A model generated the notes under the pieces. It saw nothing but the letters and a program-made list of their open reading frames with translations. It made no database searches and was not told where the DNA came from. From Bacteroidetes bacterium 47-18 (lineage in GTDB: Bacteria > Bacteroidota > Bacteroidia > Chitinophagales > Chitinophagaceae): a stretch of 64,000 nucleotides of DNA. The first letter of the stretch is position 1. The number at the start of each line of letters is the position of its first letter. Shown here one piece after another: positions 1 through 8,203 of the stretch. A program made the translations under genes and the position numbers. The DNA lies in the NCBI GenBank assembly GCA_001897155.1, contig MKSF01000022.1:17225-81224 (forward strand), read 5' to 3'.

Positions 1-319
1 TCAGACGTAATATGATACGTATTCCTTTGGTTTTTTCTTAAGATGTTCGGCCATAGGCTAAGGCGAAGCAGGCTTTTGATTAATTCGGCGTTTTATACTT
101 GCGACTTAAAAATCTTATTAGGGATGCCCGAAAAGCAACGGGAAGGTTATACCCTTCATAAAAATCGCGGGACGTTCGTATAATGAGATCAGCGAACGCT
201 TAGGTATATCTCACAGCACCATCAATATCCATAGAGCGAACCAATACATAATAGCTCAAATATTGGATAAGCCTCTGGATTGGGAATTGGGGAACTCTGA
301 ATACTGCCTTTCCGTATAA
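1..319 (+). pseudogene. ECF sigma factor remnant (region 4), frameshifted
   Basis: The last 48 codons (about 174-319) read G-R-S-Y-N-E-I-S-E-R-L-G-I-S-H-S-T-I-N, the helix-turn-helix of sigma-70 region 4 in ECF sigma factors. The preceding conserved stretch, M-P-E-K-Q-R-E-G-Y, lies at about 123-150 in a different frame, so the two halves of one domain are separated by an indel near 165-175. An in-frame TGA at 13-15 further breaks the upstream part. Seen: two frames, one domain, an early stop. Inference: a dead or dying sigma factor, perhaps once controlling a SusC/SusD-type locus to the left. Only the C-terminal part is in the window. Confidence 0.6.
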
Positions 320-486
320 TTGAATGTTCATCTGCAAATTGCCTTTGGTTTATGCTCTAACCAAAATAATAGTTATGAAAACCTACTGCGAAAAAATTAT
401 ACGAACGACGATTTGACTATCTGAATAACCTTGCGAACAATGGGTGTTCTTACGACCACAGTTACGGGGAAATTAAAAACAGCCCC

Positions 487-1503
487 CTATAGCTCCGATT
501 TCCAGAACCTGGCCGATCCTACCGGGGCGCCGTTGCGTATGACTAATAGTATAAACAGTCCGTTAGGTAAATCAGCAACATCCAGTTGGGGTTGGAAAGG
601 GGTGTGTATCAATACCTGTCCGGTGCTGTTCAGGACGGTGATCTCCGCGTCGGGGTCAAGGACGCCGGTGATATGCAATACCTTGTCGGCGGGATTGGGA
701 TAAAGTTGAATGTCTGGTAGGATTTCCTCCCGCACACCGAGCTGTATATCTGCGCACGGAGTGTTGCCATATATGTTCCACCAGGTATTTGGCCCGCCGG
801 TTGTACCTCCCCAGATACCTTCACTTAAATTGGTAACGCTGCCGGAATACTGGTTCCAGAAGCAGACAGTACGCCAGATGTCATTTTCAAAAAAGTGATA
901 GTCCCCGATTACAGGCCCGGTATCAAAGCCTTTCAGGAAACTAAACCTGGGTTTTTTTAGATTATAATAGTTCGTGTCAATGTACGAATTTGAAAAGCCT
1001 AAATCAAATATGTAATACCTGACACTATCCGGGAGGTTGGTGATCCTGTTGATAAAGGTATCGTACCCGACCGCTGTGGTGACCAGGTAAATGGTATCTG
1101 GAACCCCAAAAATATGAGACAGGAATCCATAATAATTAAGTGTATCACCGATATCCAGGTCATCTTTCATATAGATGATTTCGTCAGAAATTGTATCGCA
1201 TTTTTTAATAAAGATCGTCCCGGTGAGGGTATCTTCCCGGAAACAATATGGACCTTGCCAGCTAAAATCAAAGCCATAAGCATGATAGTATGCGTTGATA
1301 ACCGTATATTCCAGTTCATTATAAACAGCAGGTGTATCAAGGACAGCCCACCGGCTATGGTTATGATGCCGTCCGGCCATACCATCCTGATAATCCAACG
1401 CCATCAGCCACTGGTTGGTGGTATCAAGCAGCGGAGCTTTTTGTGCGGATACAGGCACATATGTGAAAAGCAAAACGATAAAATGGAGTAAGTGTTTTTT
1501 CAT
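487..1503 (-). CDS. T9SS type A sorting-domain secreted protein
   Basis: A 338-residue secreted protein of unknown function. I chose the ATG at 1503 because the next residues (MKKHLLHFIVLLFTYVPVSA) form a clean signal peptide; a longer frame upstream adds 25 residues with no sense as a leader. The mature protein is rich in Tyr, Asp and Trp, with no domain I recognise. The last 75 residues carry the T9SS type A signal: Y-P-N-P-A-D-K-V-L near the start, a T-G-Q-V-L segment, and a final G-L-F-I-L-L strand. It would be exported by Sec and then moved across the outer membrane by the type IX system, where its tail is cleaved and the protein is attached to the surface or released. It stands alone on the minus strand. 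Confidence 0.85.
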   Translation of the reverse strand: MKKHLLHFIVLLFTYVPVSAQKAPLLDTTNQWLMALDYQDGMAGRHHNHSRWAVLDTPAVYNELEYTVINAYYHAYGFDFSWQGPYCFREDTLTGTIFIKKCDTISDEIIYMKDDLDIGDTLNYYGFLSHIFGVPDTIYLVTTAVGYDTFINRITNLPDSVRYYIFDLGFSNSYIDTNYYNLKKPRFSFLKGFDTGPVIGDYHFFENDIWRTVCFWNQYSGSVTNLSEGIWGGTTGGPNTWWNIYGNTPCADIQLGVREEILPDIQLYPNPADKVLHITGVLDPDAEITVLNSTGQVLIHTPFQPQLDVADLPNGLFILLVIRNGAPVGSARFWKSEL

Positions 1504-1628
1504 AGTCAGTATAATATTGCCGGGTTGAACAATACTTATACAGACGAAACCACTCCTGCAAACATTGGGGGGACTCACTATTTTTTTAAACAGGCTAACA
1601 GCGACAGTGCGTCCTTTGGCGCTGTTGC

Positions 1629-2009
1629 TTAGCGGTTCAGTAGTGCTTCAAGACGTTGGATCAGCCCTTCTTTCTCTTGCAGCATCCTTTCGTAAAGGGC
1701 TGTCTTTTCCTCATACAGCTCTATGATTTTTTCCATAGGGTTAAACTGGTTCTGAACAGCGTGATCGTGGAAATTATTATTGATATTATGAATGGCTTTA
1801 TCCTCATCAAAATTGGTGATGACTTCGACAGGTATGTTGAGTATAGCCGATATTTGTTCCAGGACCGGCAAGTCTATTTGTTCTTTTTGTTCCAATACAG
1901 ATATTCTTTTCTGGTTCCAGCCCAATTCGGATGCCAGGGTTTCCTGTTTGATACCAAGCATTTCCCGCAGCTTTTTGATATTACGCCCTTGATGAACCAT
2001 AGCTTCCAT
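1629..2009 (-). CDS. XRE-family HTH regulator with C-terminal coiled coil
   Basis: A 126-residue cytoplasmic DNA-binding protein. Residues 10-64 form an XRE/Cro-C1 helix-turn-helix (I-K-K-L-R-E-M-L-G-I-K-Q-E-T-L-A, then Q-K-R-I-S-V-L-E). Residues 90-126 are a Glu/Lys/Leu-rich coiled coil that probably dimerises it. The family with N-terminal XRE and a short coiled tail is common in Bacteroidota, usually as a local or phase-type regulator. It is divergent from the TonB receptor gene at 2355, and the 345-bp gap between them carries four copies of a GGTATAAAATATACC-like palindrome at 22-bp steps. I infer that it binds these and represses itself, the receptor gene, or both. Confidence 0.8.
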   Translation of the reverse strand: MEAMVHQGRNIKKLREMLGIKQETLASELGWNQKRISVLEQKEQIDLPVLEQISAILNIPVEVITNFDEDKAIHNINNNFHDHAVQNQFNPMEKIIELYEEKTALYERMLQEKEGLIQRLEALLNR

Positions 2010-2069
2010 AGGATATATTTAGAAATTTGGAATAGTAATGTAAAAAAGTAAAGTTAGGATAATTTATCC

Positions 2070-2147
2070 GGTAAAATACACCATAGAAGGTATAAAATAT
2101 ACCCTCGTATGGTATAAAATATACCCTGAAAAGGTATAAAATATCCC
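2070..2147. repeat. Array of 22-bp-spaced GGTATAAAATATACC palindromes
   Basis: Three 15-bp copies lie at 2089-2103, 2111-2125 and 2133-2147 (the last with one change), exactly 22 bp apart. A shortened copy (GGTAAAATACACC) is at 2070-2082. Each unit is a near-perfect inverted repeat, GGTATA-aaa-TATACC. Spacing of about two helical turns puts all copies on one face of the DNA. The array sits between the XRE gene and the TonB receptor gene, so an operator is the simplest reading. Confidence 0.75.
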
Positions 2148-2314
2148 TTTAGAAACTTGAATATACCCAAAGTTAGGTGTTGTTTTGCGCTGACAGATAC
2201 AGATTATTTTTAATACTAAATAGTATAAATATGACAGCCTGCCGATAGAAAGTCACCCTTTCGTTAGCAGTTCGTTAAGATAGTGCCATTAAGATATTGA
2301 TAACAAAAAAGCAG

Positions 2315-2322
2315 TATTTTTG
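2315..2322 (+). promoter_or_regulatory. Candidate -7 box for the TonB receptor gene
   Basis: TATTTTTG matches the Bacteroidota -7 consensus TAnnTTTG and lies 33 bases before the ATG at 2355. A TTG at 2297-2299 could be the -33 element, but its spacing is shorter than usual, so only the -7 box is offered. Confidence 0.4.
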
Positions 2323-2354
2323 CCACCCCAATTATAAATTTTTTCTATTTATTT

Positions 2355-4565
2355 ATGAAAAGCTCTTTATTCCCTACGGGCATACTGGCCCTGTCCTGCC
2401 TTACTGTTACAGCCCGGACCGTACCAACCAAAGACACGGTTATTGTCTTGGAAAGCGCCAGCGTTACCGCTTTTAAGGTTCCGCTCCGCCCGGACCAGTC
2501 TCCCTACAAAATCACCACGGTAGATAATAAAACCATTCGGACGAGTTCCAGTGCGAACAATGCGTACCTGTTGAGGGATGCCGGAAATGTATTCGTGCAG
2601 CAGAGCCAGTTAGGTGGCGGCAGCCCTGTGATCCGGGGCTTTGAAGCCAGCCGTATCCTGCTCGTGGTGGATGGCGTCAGAATGAACAACGCCATCTACC
2701 GGACAGGCCACCTGCAGAACATCATCACCGTTGACAAGAATGTGATTGACAATATACAGATCATCCACGGGGCCAATTCCACGCTATACGGTACGGACGC
2801 CCTGGGCGGTATCATAGATATACAGACAGAAAATCCGTTACAGGCTGTCAAAACGGGCAGCCCCTTTAAAGCATCCCTGGGTACGCAGTACAATGCTGCT
2901 TTCAACAGCATCAACAGCTATGCGAAGTTCAACTATGGAAATCAGAAGCTGGCCGGACTGACCATCGTATCCTTCAATAAGTTAGGCGATCTGATACAGG
3001 GCAGCCAGTATAAAAATGCAGAAACGGAAAACTGGAAACGCACCCAGTATATCGAACGTGTCAACAATGAAGATGTTATCCGGGATAACAGCAATCACAA
3101 TAAACAGATATACAGTGCTTACAATCAATTCGATCTGTTGCAGAAGCTGGCCTGGAAACAGAATGTAACAACCACCCATTCCCTGAACTTCCAGTACAGC
3201 ACCACGAACGATATACCCCGTTATGACCGTCTGACGGACAGGAGAAACGGGCAGCTCCGCTGGGCCGAGTGGTATTACGGTCCGCAGAAAAGGTTATTGG
3301 GTATTTACAAATTTGAAAAAGATTTAAGCGGCTTCTTCAATAAATTCACGGCGAACCTCAACTATCAGCATATCGAAGAATCGCGTTTTCAACGGCCCTT
3401 CCAGAATGTCAAACGTCAGTCCAGGATAGAGGCGCTGAATATATATGGTTACAATGTTGACCTGGTAAAGCATATCAATTACAACCATAAATTCCAGGTC
3501 GGAACCGACGGGCAGCTGAATTTCCTGAACTCCACAGCCTATTACCAGAATATCGAAACCGGAGAGCGGGATTACAACCTGGACAGCCGTTACCCGGACG
3601 GTGACAACAGGATGTACTATTTTGGCGTTTACGGGCAGTATTTCCATACCAATAAACAGGATAAACTCAATGTCCACGCCGGGCTTAGGGCCAACTATTC
3701 TACGCTGTATTCGCAATTCATCAATACTTCTATCCTCAACCTGCCTTTTAACGAAGCCAGGCAAAACAACCTGACGTATAGCGGAAACCTTGGAGCTACT
3801 TACAAACTGCACAAAGCCCATTTTGTGACCGGTTCGGTCTCTACGGCCTTCCGTGTTCCGAATATCGACGATCTGGCGAAGGTATTTGAATCCGCCGGGG
3901 GCGTGCAGCTTGTGGTACCTAATCCTGACCTGAGACCGGAACAGGCTATCAACTTTGACCTGGGATATAGATTTATAGCCAATAAAAAATTCAGGTTGGA
4001 GCTGAACGGGTTTTACACGTTGTTCCGCAATGCTATCGTCCTGGATAAATTCACTCTTAACGGGCAAGACAGCGTAACTTATGCCGGAGAAATGACGCCG
4101 GTTGTTGCCAACCAGAATAAAGCGAAAGCGTTTATTTACGGACTGAATGCAGATGTACAATATAGGATAATCAACAGCCTGACCTTATCAGGGTCTTTGA
4201 CTTACACCTATGGAAGATATAAGGAAGACAAATTAGTACCATTGGATCATATACCGCCGTTTTACGGGATGATCGCTGCCAGCTATGACTGGAAGACCTT
4301 TACATTCAGGAGCAATGTACACTTCAACGGAGCCAAAAAACTAAAGGATTACAACCCATTTGGTGAAGATAACCTTACCTACGCTACCAAAGACGGTATG
4401 CCGGGCTGGTACACCTGGAACCTGTACGTTTCCAAAACATTCAGGGAGCAGTTGGACCTGATCGTAGGGGTGGAAAATATCCTCGACCAGAACTACCGGG
4501 TATTTGCTTCGGGCATCAGCGCACCGGGCAGGAACTTTATCGTAAAGCTGAATATCAGGCTTTAA
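2355..4565 (+). CDS. TonB-dependent outer-membrane receptor (heme/siderophore type)
   Basis: A 736-residue outer-membrane receptor that would use TonB/ExbBD energy to import a scarce ligand. The N-terminus is a signal peptide. The plug domain spans about residues 45-160 (S-P-Y-K-I-T-T-V-D, then G-G-G-S-P-V-I-R-G-F, D-G-V-R-M-N-N-A, and G-A-N-S-T-L-Y-G-T-D-A-L-G-G). The rest alternates polar and aromatic residues as in a 22-strand barrel, ending in a terminal strand closed by R-L. The G-G-G-S-P-V-I-R-G-F and Y-R-T-G-H-L-Q-N signatures are typical of the heme/hemoglobin-like receptor branch, but the ligand cannot be read from the sequence. It lacks the N-terminal carboxypeptidase-like extension of SusC proteins. 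Three T9SS proteins follow on the same strand, possibly as surface partners. Confidence 0.85.
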   Translation: MKSSLFPTGILALSCLTVTARTVPTKDTVIVLESASVTAFKVPLRPDQSPYKITTVDNKTIRTSSSANNAYLLRDAGNVFVQQSQLGGGSPVIRGFEASRILLVVDGVRMNNAIYRTGHLQNIITVDKNVIDNIQIIHGANSTLYGTDALGGIIDIQTENPLQAVKTGSPFKASLGTQYNAAFNSINSYAKFNYGNQKLAGLTIVSFNKLGDLIQGSQYKNAETENWKRTQYIERVNNEDVIRDNSNHNKQIYSAYNQFDLLQKLAWKQNVTTTHSLNFQYSTTNDIPRYDRLTDRRNGQLRWAEWYYGPQKRLLGIYKFEKDLSGFFNKFTANLNYQHIEESRFQRPFQNVKRQSRIEALNIYGYNVDLVKHINYNHKFQVGTDGQLNFLNSTAYYQNIETGERDYNLDSRYPDGDNRMYYFGVYGQYFHTNKQDKLNVHAGLRANYSTLYSQFINTSILNLPFNEARQNNLTYSGNLGATYKLHKAHFVTGSVSTAFRVPNIDDLAKVFESAGGVQLVVPNPDLRPEQAINFDLGYRFIANKKFRLELNGFYTLFRNAIVLDKFTLNGQDSVTYAGEMTPVVANQNKAKAFIYGLNADVQYRIINSLTLSGSLTYTYGRYKEDKLVPLDHIPPFYGMIAASYDWKTFTFRSNVHFNGAKKLKDYNPFGEDNLTYATKDGMPGWYTWNLYVSKTFREQLDLIVGVENILDQNYRVFASGISAPGRNFIVKLNIRL

Positions 4566-4620
4566 CGGTACGCATACAGAAAATTCTTAATTTTAACTAC
4601 CGATCAAAACCTTAATAGAT

Positions 4621-6339
4621 ATGAAAAACACTATACTTATATTAATAGCCTGCCTGTCCTTGCCCCTGCTCCGTGCGCAGGACCCTTATTATGCTCCCCC
4701 GTTTACGATTGTCAGCTCGGAGTATATAGTACATCGGACCCTGGGCGCTATTTTTGCAGATCAATATGAATTTGAGAACAAACAGATTTTAACAAATGGG
4801 ACAACAAACTTAAACTTCAAGTTAGGGAACTATCCATATGATCCTAATTTCTTGGTAAATTGCGTGAACTACGGGTCAGCCAATAATACAAAATACTTCA
4901 AAATTCCAATTGCCCCTGATTTTTCAAATGGTATTGTTGCAGGATGTATGCCGCACAGTGACAGTATGCAGTTTGGTATAGGAACCTACTTTGAAAAGCC
5001 AAACGGTGATGTGATGTACATTGGCTATTCTAAAGAAGGCTTTGAGCAGATAGTCTTTGAGCTACGCAACAGCAATAACCAGCTAAAAAGCTATAAGGCA
5101 ATAGGTGGTTTTCATAATGAAAAGCCTTTCCGTATCCGGGAGTCTATAGACGGCGGGTATATTGGCATAGCCAATTTTACCGGCTATGGTGACGGGGAAA
5201 TCGGTATGGGAGATAGCATCAAATGCGGTGATTTTTATTCTTATGACACCTGGCTGTTCAAAACGGACAGTGTAGGCAATGTGACCCGCACCCTGGTCTT
5301 TGGCGGACCCTACGAGGATGCGTTTGGCGATATCCACGTAGATGCACAGGGCAATGTAATGGTCTTCCTGAACATAGCAGACGGCGGGCTGAACTGCCAG
5401 TTGCAATCCTGCCGTACATCGGAAACCGGCTGGCAGGAAGGATCTTACGACATACTGGGTGTAAAGCTGGACAAAGATCTGAATATCCTGTGGAGCCGGT
5501 GCTATGGCGGCAGTGGTTCGGAGGGCTGGCGGGGCAATGTAAGGATGGTGCCCGACGGTAGCGGCGGCTATTACGTGGCTACCCGTACTTCTTCCTCGGA
5601 CGGTATGCTGGCCGTTCATCCCTGGAACGGGATTCCTGAAAGGCGTATTACAGATTTCGCTATAGGTTCTGACCTATGGGTATTTAGGATTGATCGTGAC
5701 GGCAATGTTCTTAAAAGCAACAGCATCCCCTTTGAACGTGCAGAAGTGGGCGACCTCGCCTTAAGCAAAGACGGTACTGTTTGGGTGGGGGTAAACAGCA
5801 GACAAGGGTATGGGGGCCTTACGTTGAATGAAAGTTATGGAGGTAATGATGCAATGGTTTTACACCTGGATACAAATTTTAACTTGCTGCATAAGCGTTA
5901 TTTTGGTGGAGGAAGCAGGAGCATAATCCATTCTATAACAGCTTTGGAGGATACGACAGTATTAATTGCCTTGGAACACCAATTGGCATCAGAATATAAA
6001 CCCAAACAATGGCTTCCTGCTTACGACAGTATTAATCGAAATGCCGTTGTTTTTTTGAAAGCTAATGGGCAAACTGATACGATGTCTGATAAGATACCAG
6101 GAATGGGTAACTATAAAGTATATCCTAATCCCACTTTGGAAATGCTGAATATTGAAGTACCTGCACCTGGAGATTATCATGTATATATTTACACTATGGA
6201 CGGTCGTAAGGCAGGAGCATTTATCTTTCATAAAAAGCAACATATTGAAGATATATCTTATTTGCAACCGGGGATATATACCGCTGCGCTGACCAAAGAG
6301 AACAAGACTTTTAAAGTCTGGAAATTTGTCAAAGCCTGA
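4621..6339 (+). CDS. T9SS type A secreted protein, tandem copy 1
   Basis: A 572-residue secreted protein with a signal peptide at residues 1-19 (MKNTILILIACLSLPLLRAQ). Its middle (about 190-400) has repeated strands of the form L-W-V-F-R-I-D-R-D-G-N and I-L-W-S-R-C-Y-G-G-S, the style of beta-propeller or kelch-like proteins that Bacteroidota annotate as T9SS type A sorting-domain proteins. The sorting domain is residues 500-572, with Y-P-N-P-T-L-E-M-L and a final strand K-V-W-K-F-V. It is 56 bp downstream of the TonB receptor gene and 41 bp ahead of a close paralogue, so one transcript is likely. The function is unknown; surface binding or a structural role is the best guess. Confidence 0.85.
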   Translation: MKNTILILIACLSLPLLRAQDPYYAPPFTIVSSEYIVHRTLGAIFADQYEFENKQILTNGTTNLNFKLGNYPYDPNFLVNCVNYGSANNTKYFKIPIAPDFSNGIVAGCMPHSDSMQFGIGTYFEKPNGDVMYIGYSKEGFEQIVFELRNSNNQLKSYKAIGGFHNEKPFRIRESIDGGYIGIANFTGYGDGEIGMGDSIKCGDFYSYDTWLFKTDSVGNVTRTLVFGGPYEDAFGDIHVDAQGNVMVFLNIADGGLNCQLQSCRTSETGWQEGSYDILGVKLDKDLNILWSRCYGGSGSEGWRGNVRMVPDGSGGYYVATRTSSSDGMLAVHPWNGIPERRITDFAIGSDLWVFRIDRDGNVLKSNSIPFERAEVGDLALSKDGTVWVGVNSRQGYGGLTLNESYGGNDAMVLHLDTNFNLLHKRYFGGGSRSIIHSITALEDTTVLIALEHQLASEYKPKQWLPAYDSINRNAVVFLKANGQTDTMSDKIPGMGNYKVYPNPTLEMLNIEVPAPGDYHVYIYTMDGRKAGAFIFHKKQHIEDISYLQPGIYTAALTKENKTFKVWKFVKA

Positions 6340-6380
6340 TCTTACTTTATAAATTACCAAACCTAACAAACAATAGAATT

Positions 6381-8108
6381 ATGAAAAATATCCTACTCTT
6401 CCTATTTGCGTGTTTATCCCTGCACCAGCTCCGGGCGCAGGACCCTTATTATGCTCCCCCGTTTACGATTATCAGCTCGGAGTATATACTGAAAAAAGGA
6501 GGTTCTTCTATTTTTGCCGATTTGTATGAATTTGAAAACAAGCAGGTATTAAAAAACGGCACAACCAATCTTAATTTTAAAAGCACTAATTTTCCCTATG
6601 ATCCTGAATTCTTCCCCAACTGTACCAGTTTGGGATCAGCCAATAATACCAAGTATTTTAAAATCCCAATTGTTCCAGACTTTACAAATGGAATTGTACG
6701 GGAATGTATGCCTCAAAGTGACAGTATGAAATTTGGAATAGGCACCTATTTTGAAAAGCCCAATGGCGATGTGATGCACATTGGATATTCAAGAGAGCCA
6801 TTTCCACAGATTGCATTTGAGTTGAGAAACAGCAACAACCAGTTGAAAAGCTATAAAAAAATAGGCGGCTACCACAATGAAAAGCCTTTCCGTATCCGGG
6901 AGTCCATAGACGGCGGGTATATCGGCGTAGCAAACTACACAGGTTTTGGTGACGGGGAAATCGGTATGGGCGATAGCATCAAATGCGGTGATTATTATTC
7001 CTATGATACCTGGCTCTTTAAGACGGACAGCGTGGGCAATGTGGTCAGGAGCCTTGTCTTTGGCGGGCCCTATGAAGATGCCTTTGGTGACCTGCACGTG
7101 GATGCGCAGGGGAATGTAATGATCTTCCTGAACATTGCGGACGGGGGGCTGAACTGCCAATTGCAGTCCTGCCGTACTTCAGTGACCGGCTGGCAGGAAG
7201 GCTCTTACGACATACTGGGTGTAAAGCTGGACAAAAACCTCAATATCCTTTGGAGCCGGTGCTATGGCGGCAGCGGTTCGGAAGGCTGGCGGGGCAATGT
7301 ACGGATGGTGCCTGACGGCAGCGGTGGTTATTATGTAGCCACTCGTACCTCATCTTCCGATGGTATGCTGGCTGCCCATCCCTGGAACGGCATCCCCGAA
7401 AGAAAGGAAAACAACGCGGCTATTGGTTCTGACCTATGGGTATTTAGGATAGACACAGACGGCAATATCCTGAAAAGCAACAGTATCCCTTTTGAGCGGG
7501 CGGAAGTAGGCGATCTCGCTTTAAGTAAAGACGGTAGTATTTGGGTGGGAGTAAACAGCGGGCAATTTTTTTCTGGTCTTACTATGAATGAAGAGTATTT
7601 CGGTTCCGGCGCTATGGTATTGCACCTTGATAGTAGTTTAAATATGATCCACAAGCGATACCTGGGAGGAAACGGTTCTAATCGCATCCATTCCATATCA
7701 GCTTTGGAAGACACAACTGTATTAATAGCATTGGAATACCAGATAACCGATGTTAGAAAGCCGACACAATGGCTGCCGCCCTATAATTATGGTGAAAATG
7801 GATATAATCACGCTGTGGTGTTTTTTAAGGCCAATGGCAAAACCGATACGATGTCTGATCATTTCCCCTCTACAGGGACTTTTACAATGTTTCCCAACCC
7901 GGCAGAGGATAAGCTATATATCGAAACGCCGGGAGAAGATAAATATACTGTTCACCTGTATCATTCGGACGGCCGTAAGGCAGGAGCATTTACCTTTCAT
8001 AAAAAGCAGCACATTCAAGATATATCCGGCTTGCAGGCCGGTCTTTATACTGTGGTATTAACCCAGGACAATAAAACCGTAAAGGTCTGGAAGCTGACCA
8101 AACAGTAA
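6381..8108 (+). CDS. T9SS type A secreted protein, tandem copy 2
   Basis: A 575-residue paralogue of the protein encoded just upstream, with the same layout: signal peptide, propeller-like centre, T9SS type A tail (F-P-N-P-A-E-D-K-L, closing with K-V-W-K-L-T). The centre is almost identical to copy 1 (for example D-G-G-L-N-C-Q-L-Q-S-C-R-T-S and N-I-L-W-S-R-C-Y-G-G in both). The N-terminal 100 residues, the loop around 395-420 and the tail have diverged more. Many synonymous changes are present even in the identical blocks, so the duplication is not brand new. The function is unknown. Confidence 0.85.
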   Translation: MKNILLFLFACLSLHQLRAQDPYYAPPFTIISSEYILKKGGSSIFADLYEFENKQVLKNGTTNLNFKSTNFPYDPEFFPNCTSLGSANNTKYFKIPIVPDFTNGIVRECMPQSDSMKFGIGTYFEKPNGDVMHIGYSREPFPQIAFELRNSNNQLKSYKKIGGYHNEKPFRIRESIDGGYIGVANYTGFGDGEIGMGDSIKCGDYYSYDTWLFKTDSVGNVVRSLVFGGPYEDAFGDLHVDAQGNVMIFLNIADGGLNCQLQSCRTSVTGWQEGSYDILGVKLDKNLNILWSRCYGGSGSEGWRGNVRMVPDGSGGYYVATRTSSSDGMLAAHPWNGIPERKENNAAIGSDLWVFRIDTDGNILKSNSIPFERAEVGDLALSKDGSIWVGVNSGQFFSGLTMNEEYFGSGAMVLHLDSSLNMIHKRYLGGNGSNRIHSISALEDTTVLIALEYQITDVRKPTQWLPPYNYGENGYNHAVVFFKANGKTDTMSDHFPSTGTFTMFPNPAEDKLYIETPGEDKYTVHLYHSDGRKAGAFTFHKKQHIQDISGLQAGLYTVVLTQDNKTVKVWKLTKQ

Positions 8109-8203
8109 GATAACAGAACGATCATAAATTTATTCTGCAGTATTGAAGTCTCAATGCTGTAAGCTACGCTTTATATTTTTCACCCTATAAAACCTTTAAA
8201 ACA

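Noticed and set aside
3324..4160. 278-codon open frame on the minus strand inside the TonB receptor gene
   Set aside because: The plus-strand protein is a clear receptor through this whole part; the antisense frame has no family resemblance and no leader.
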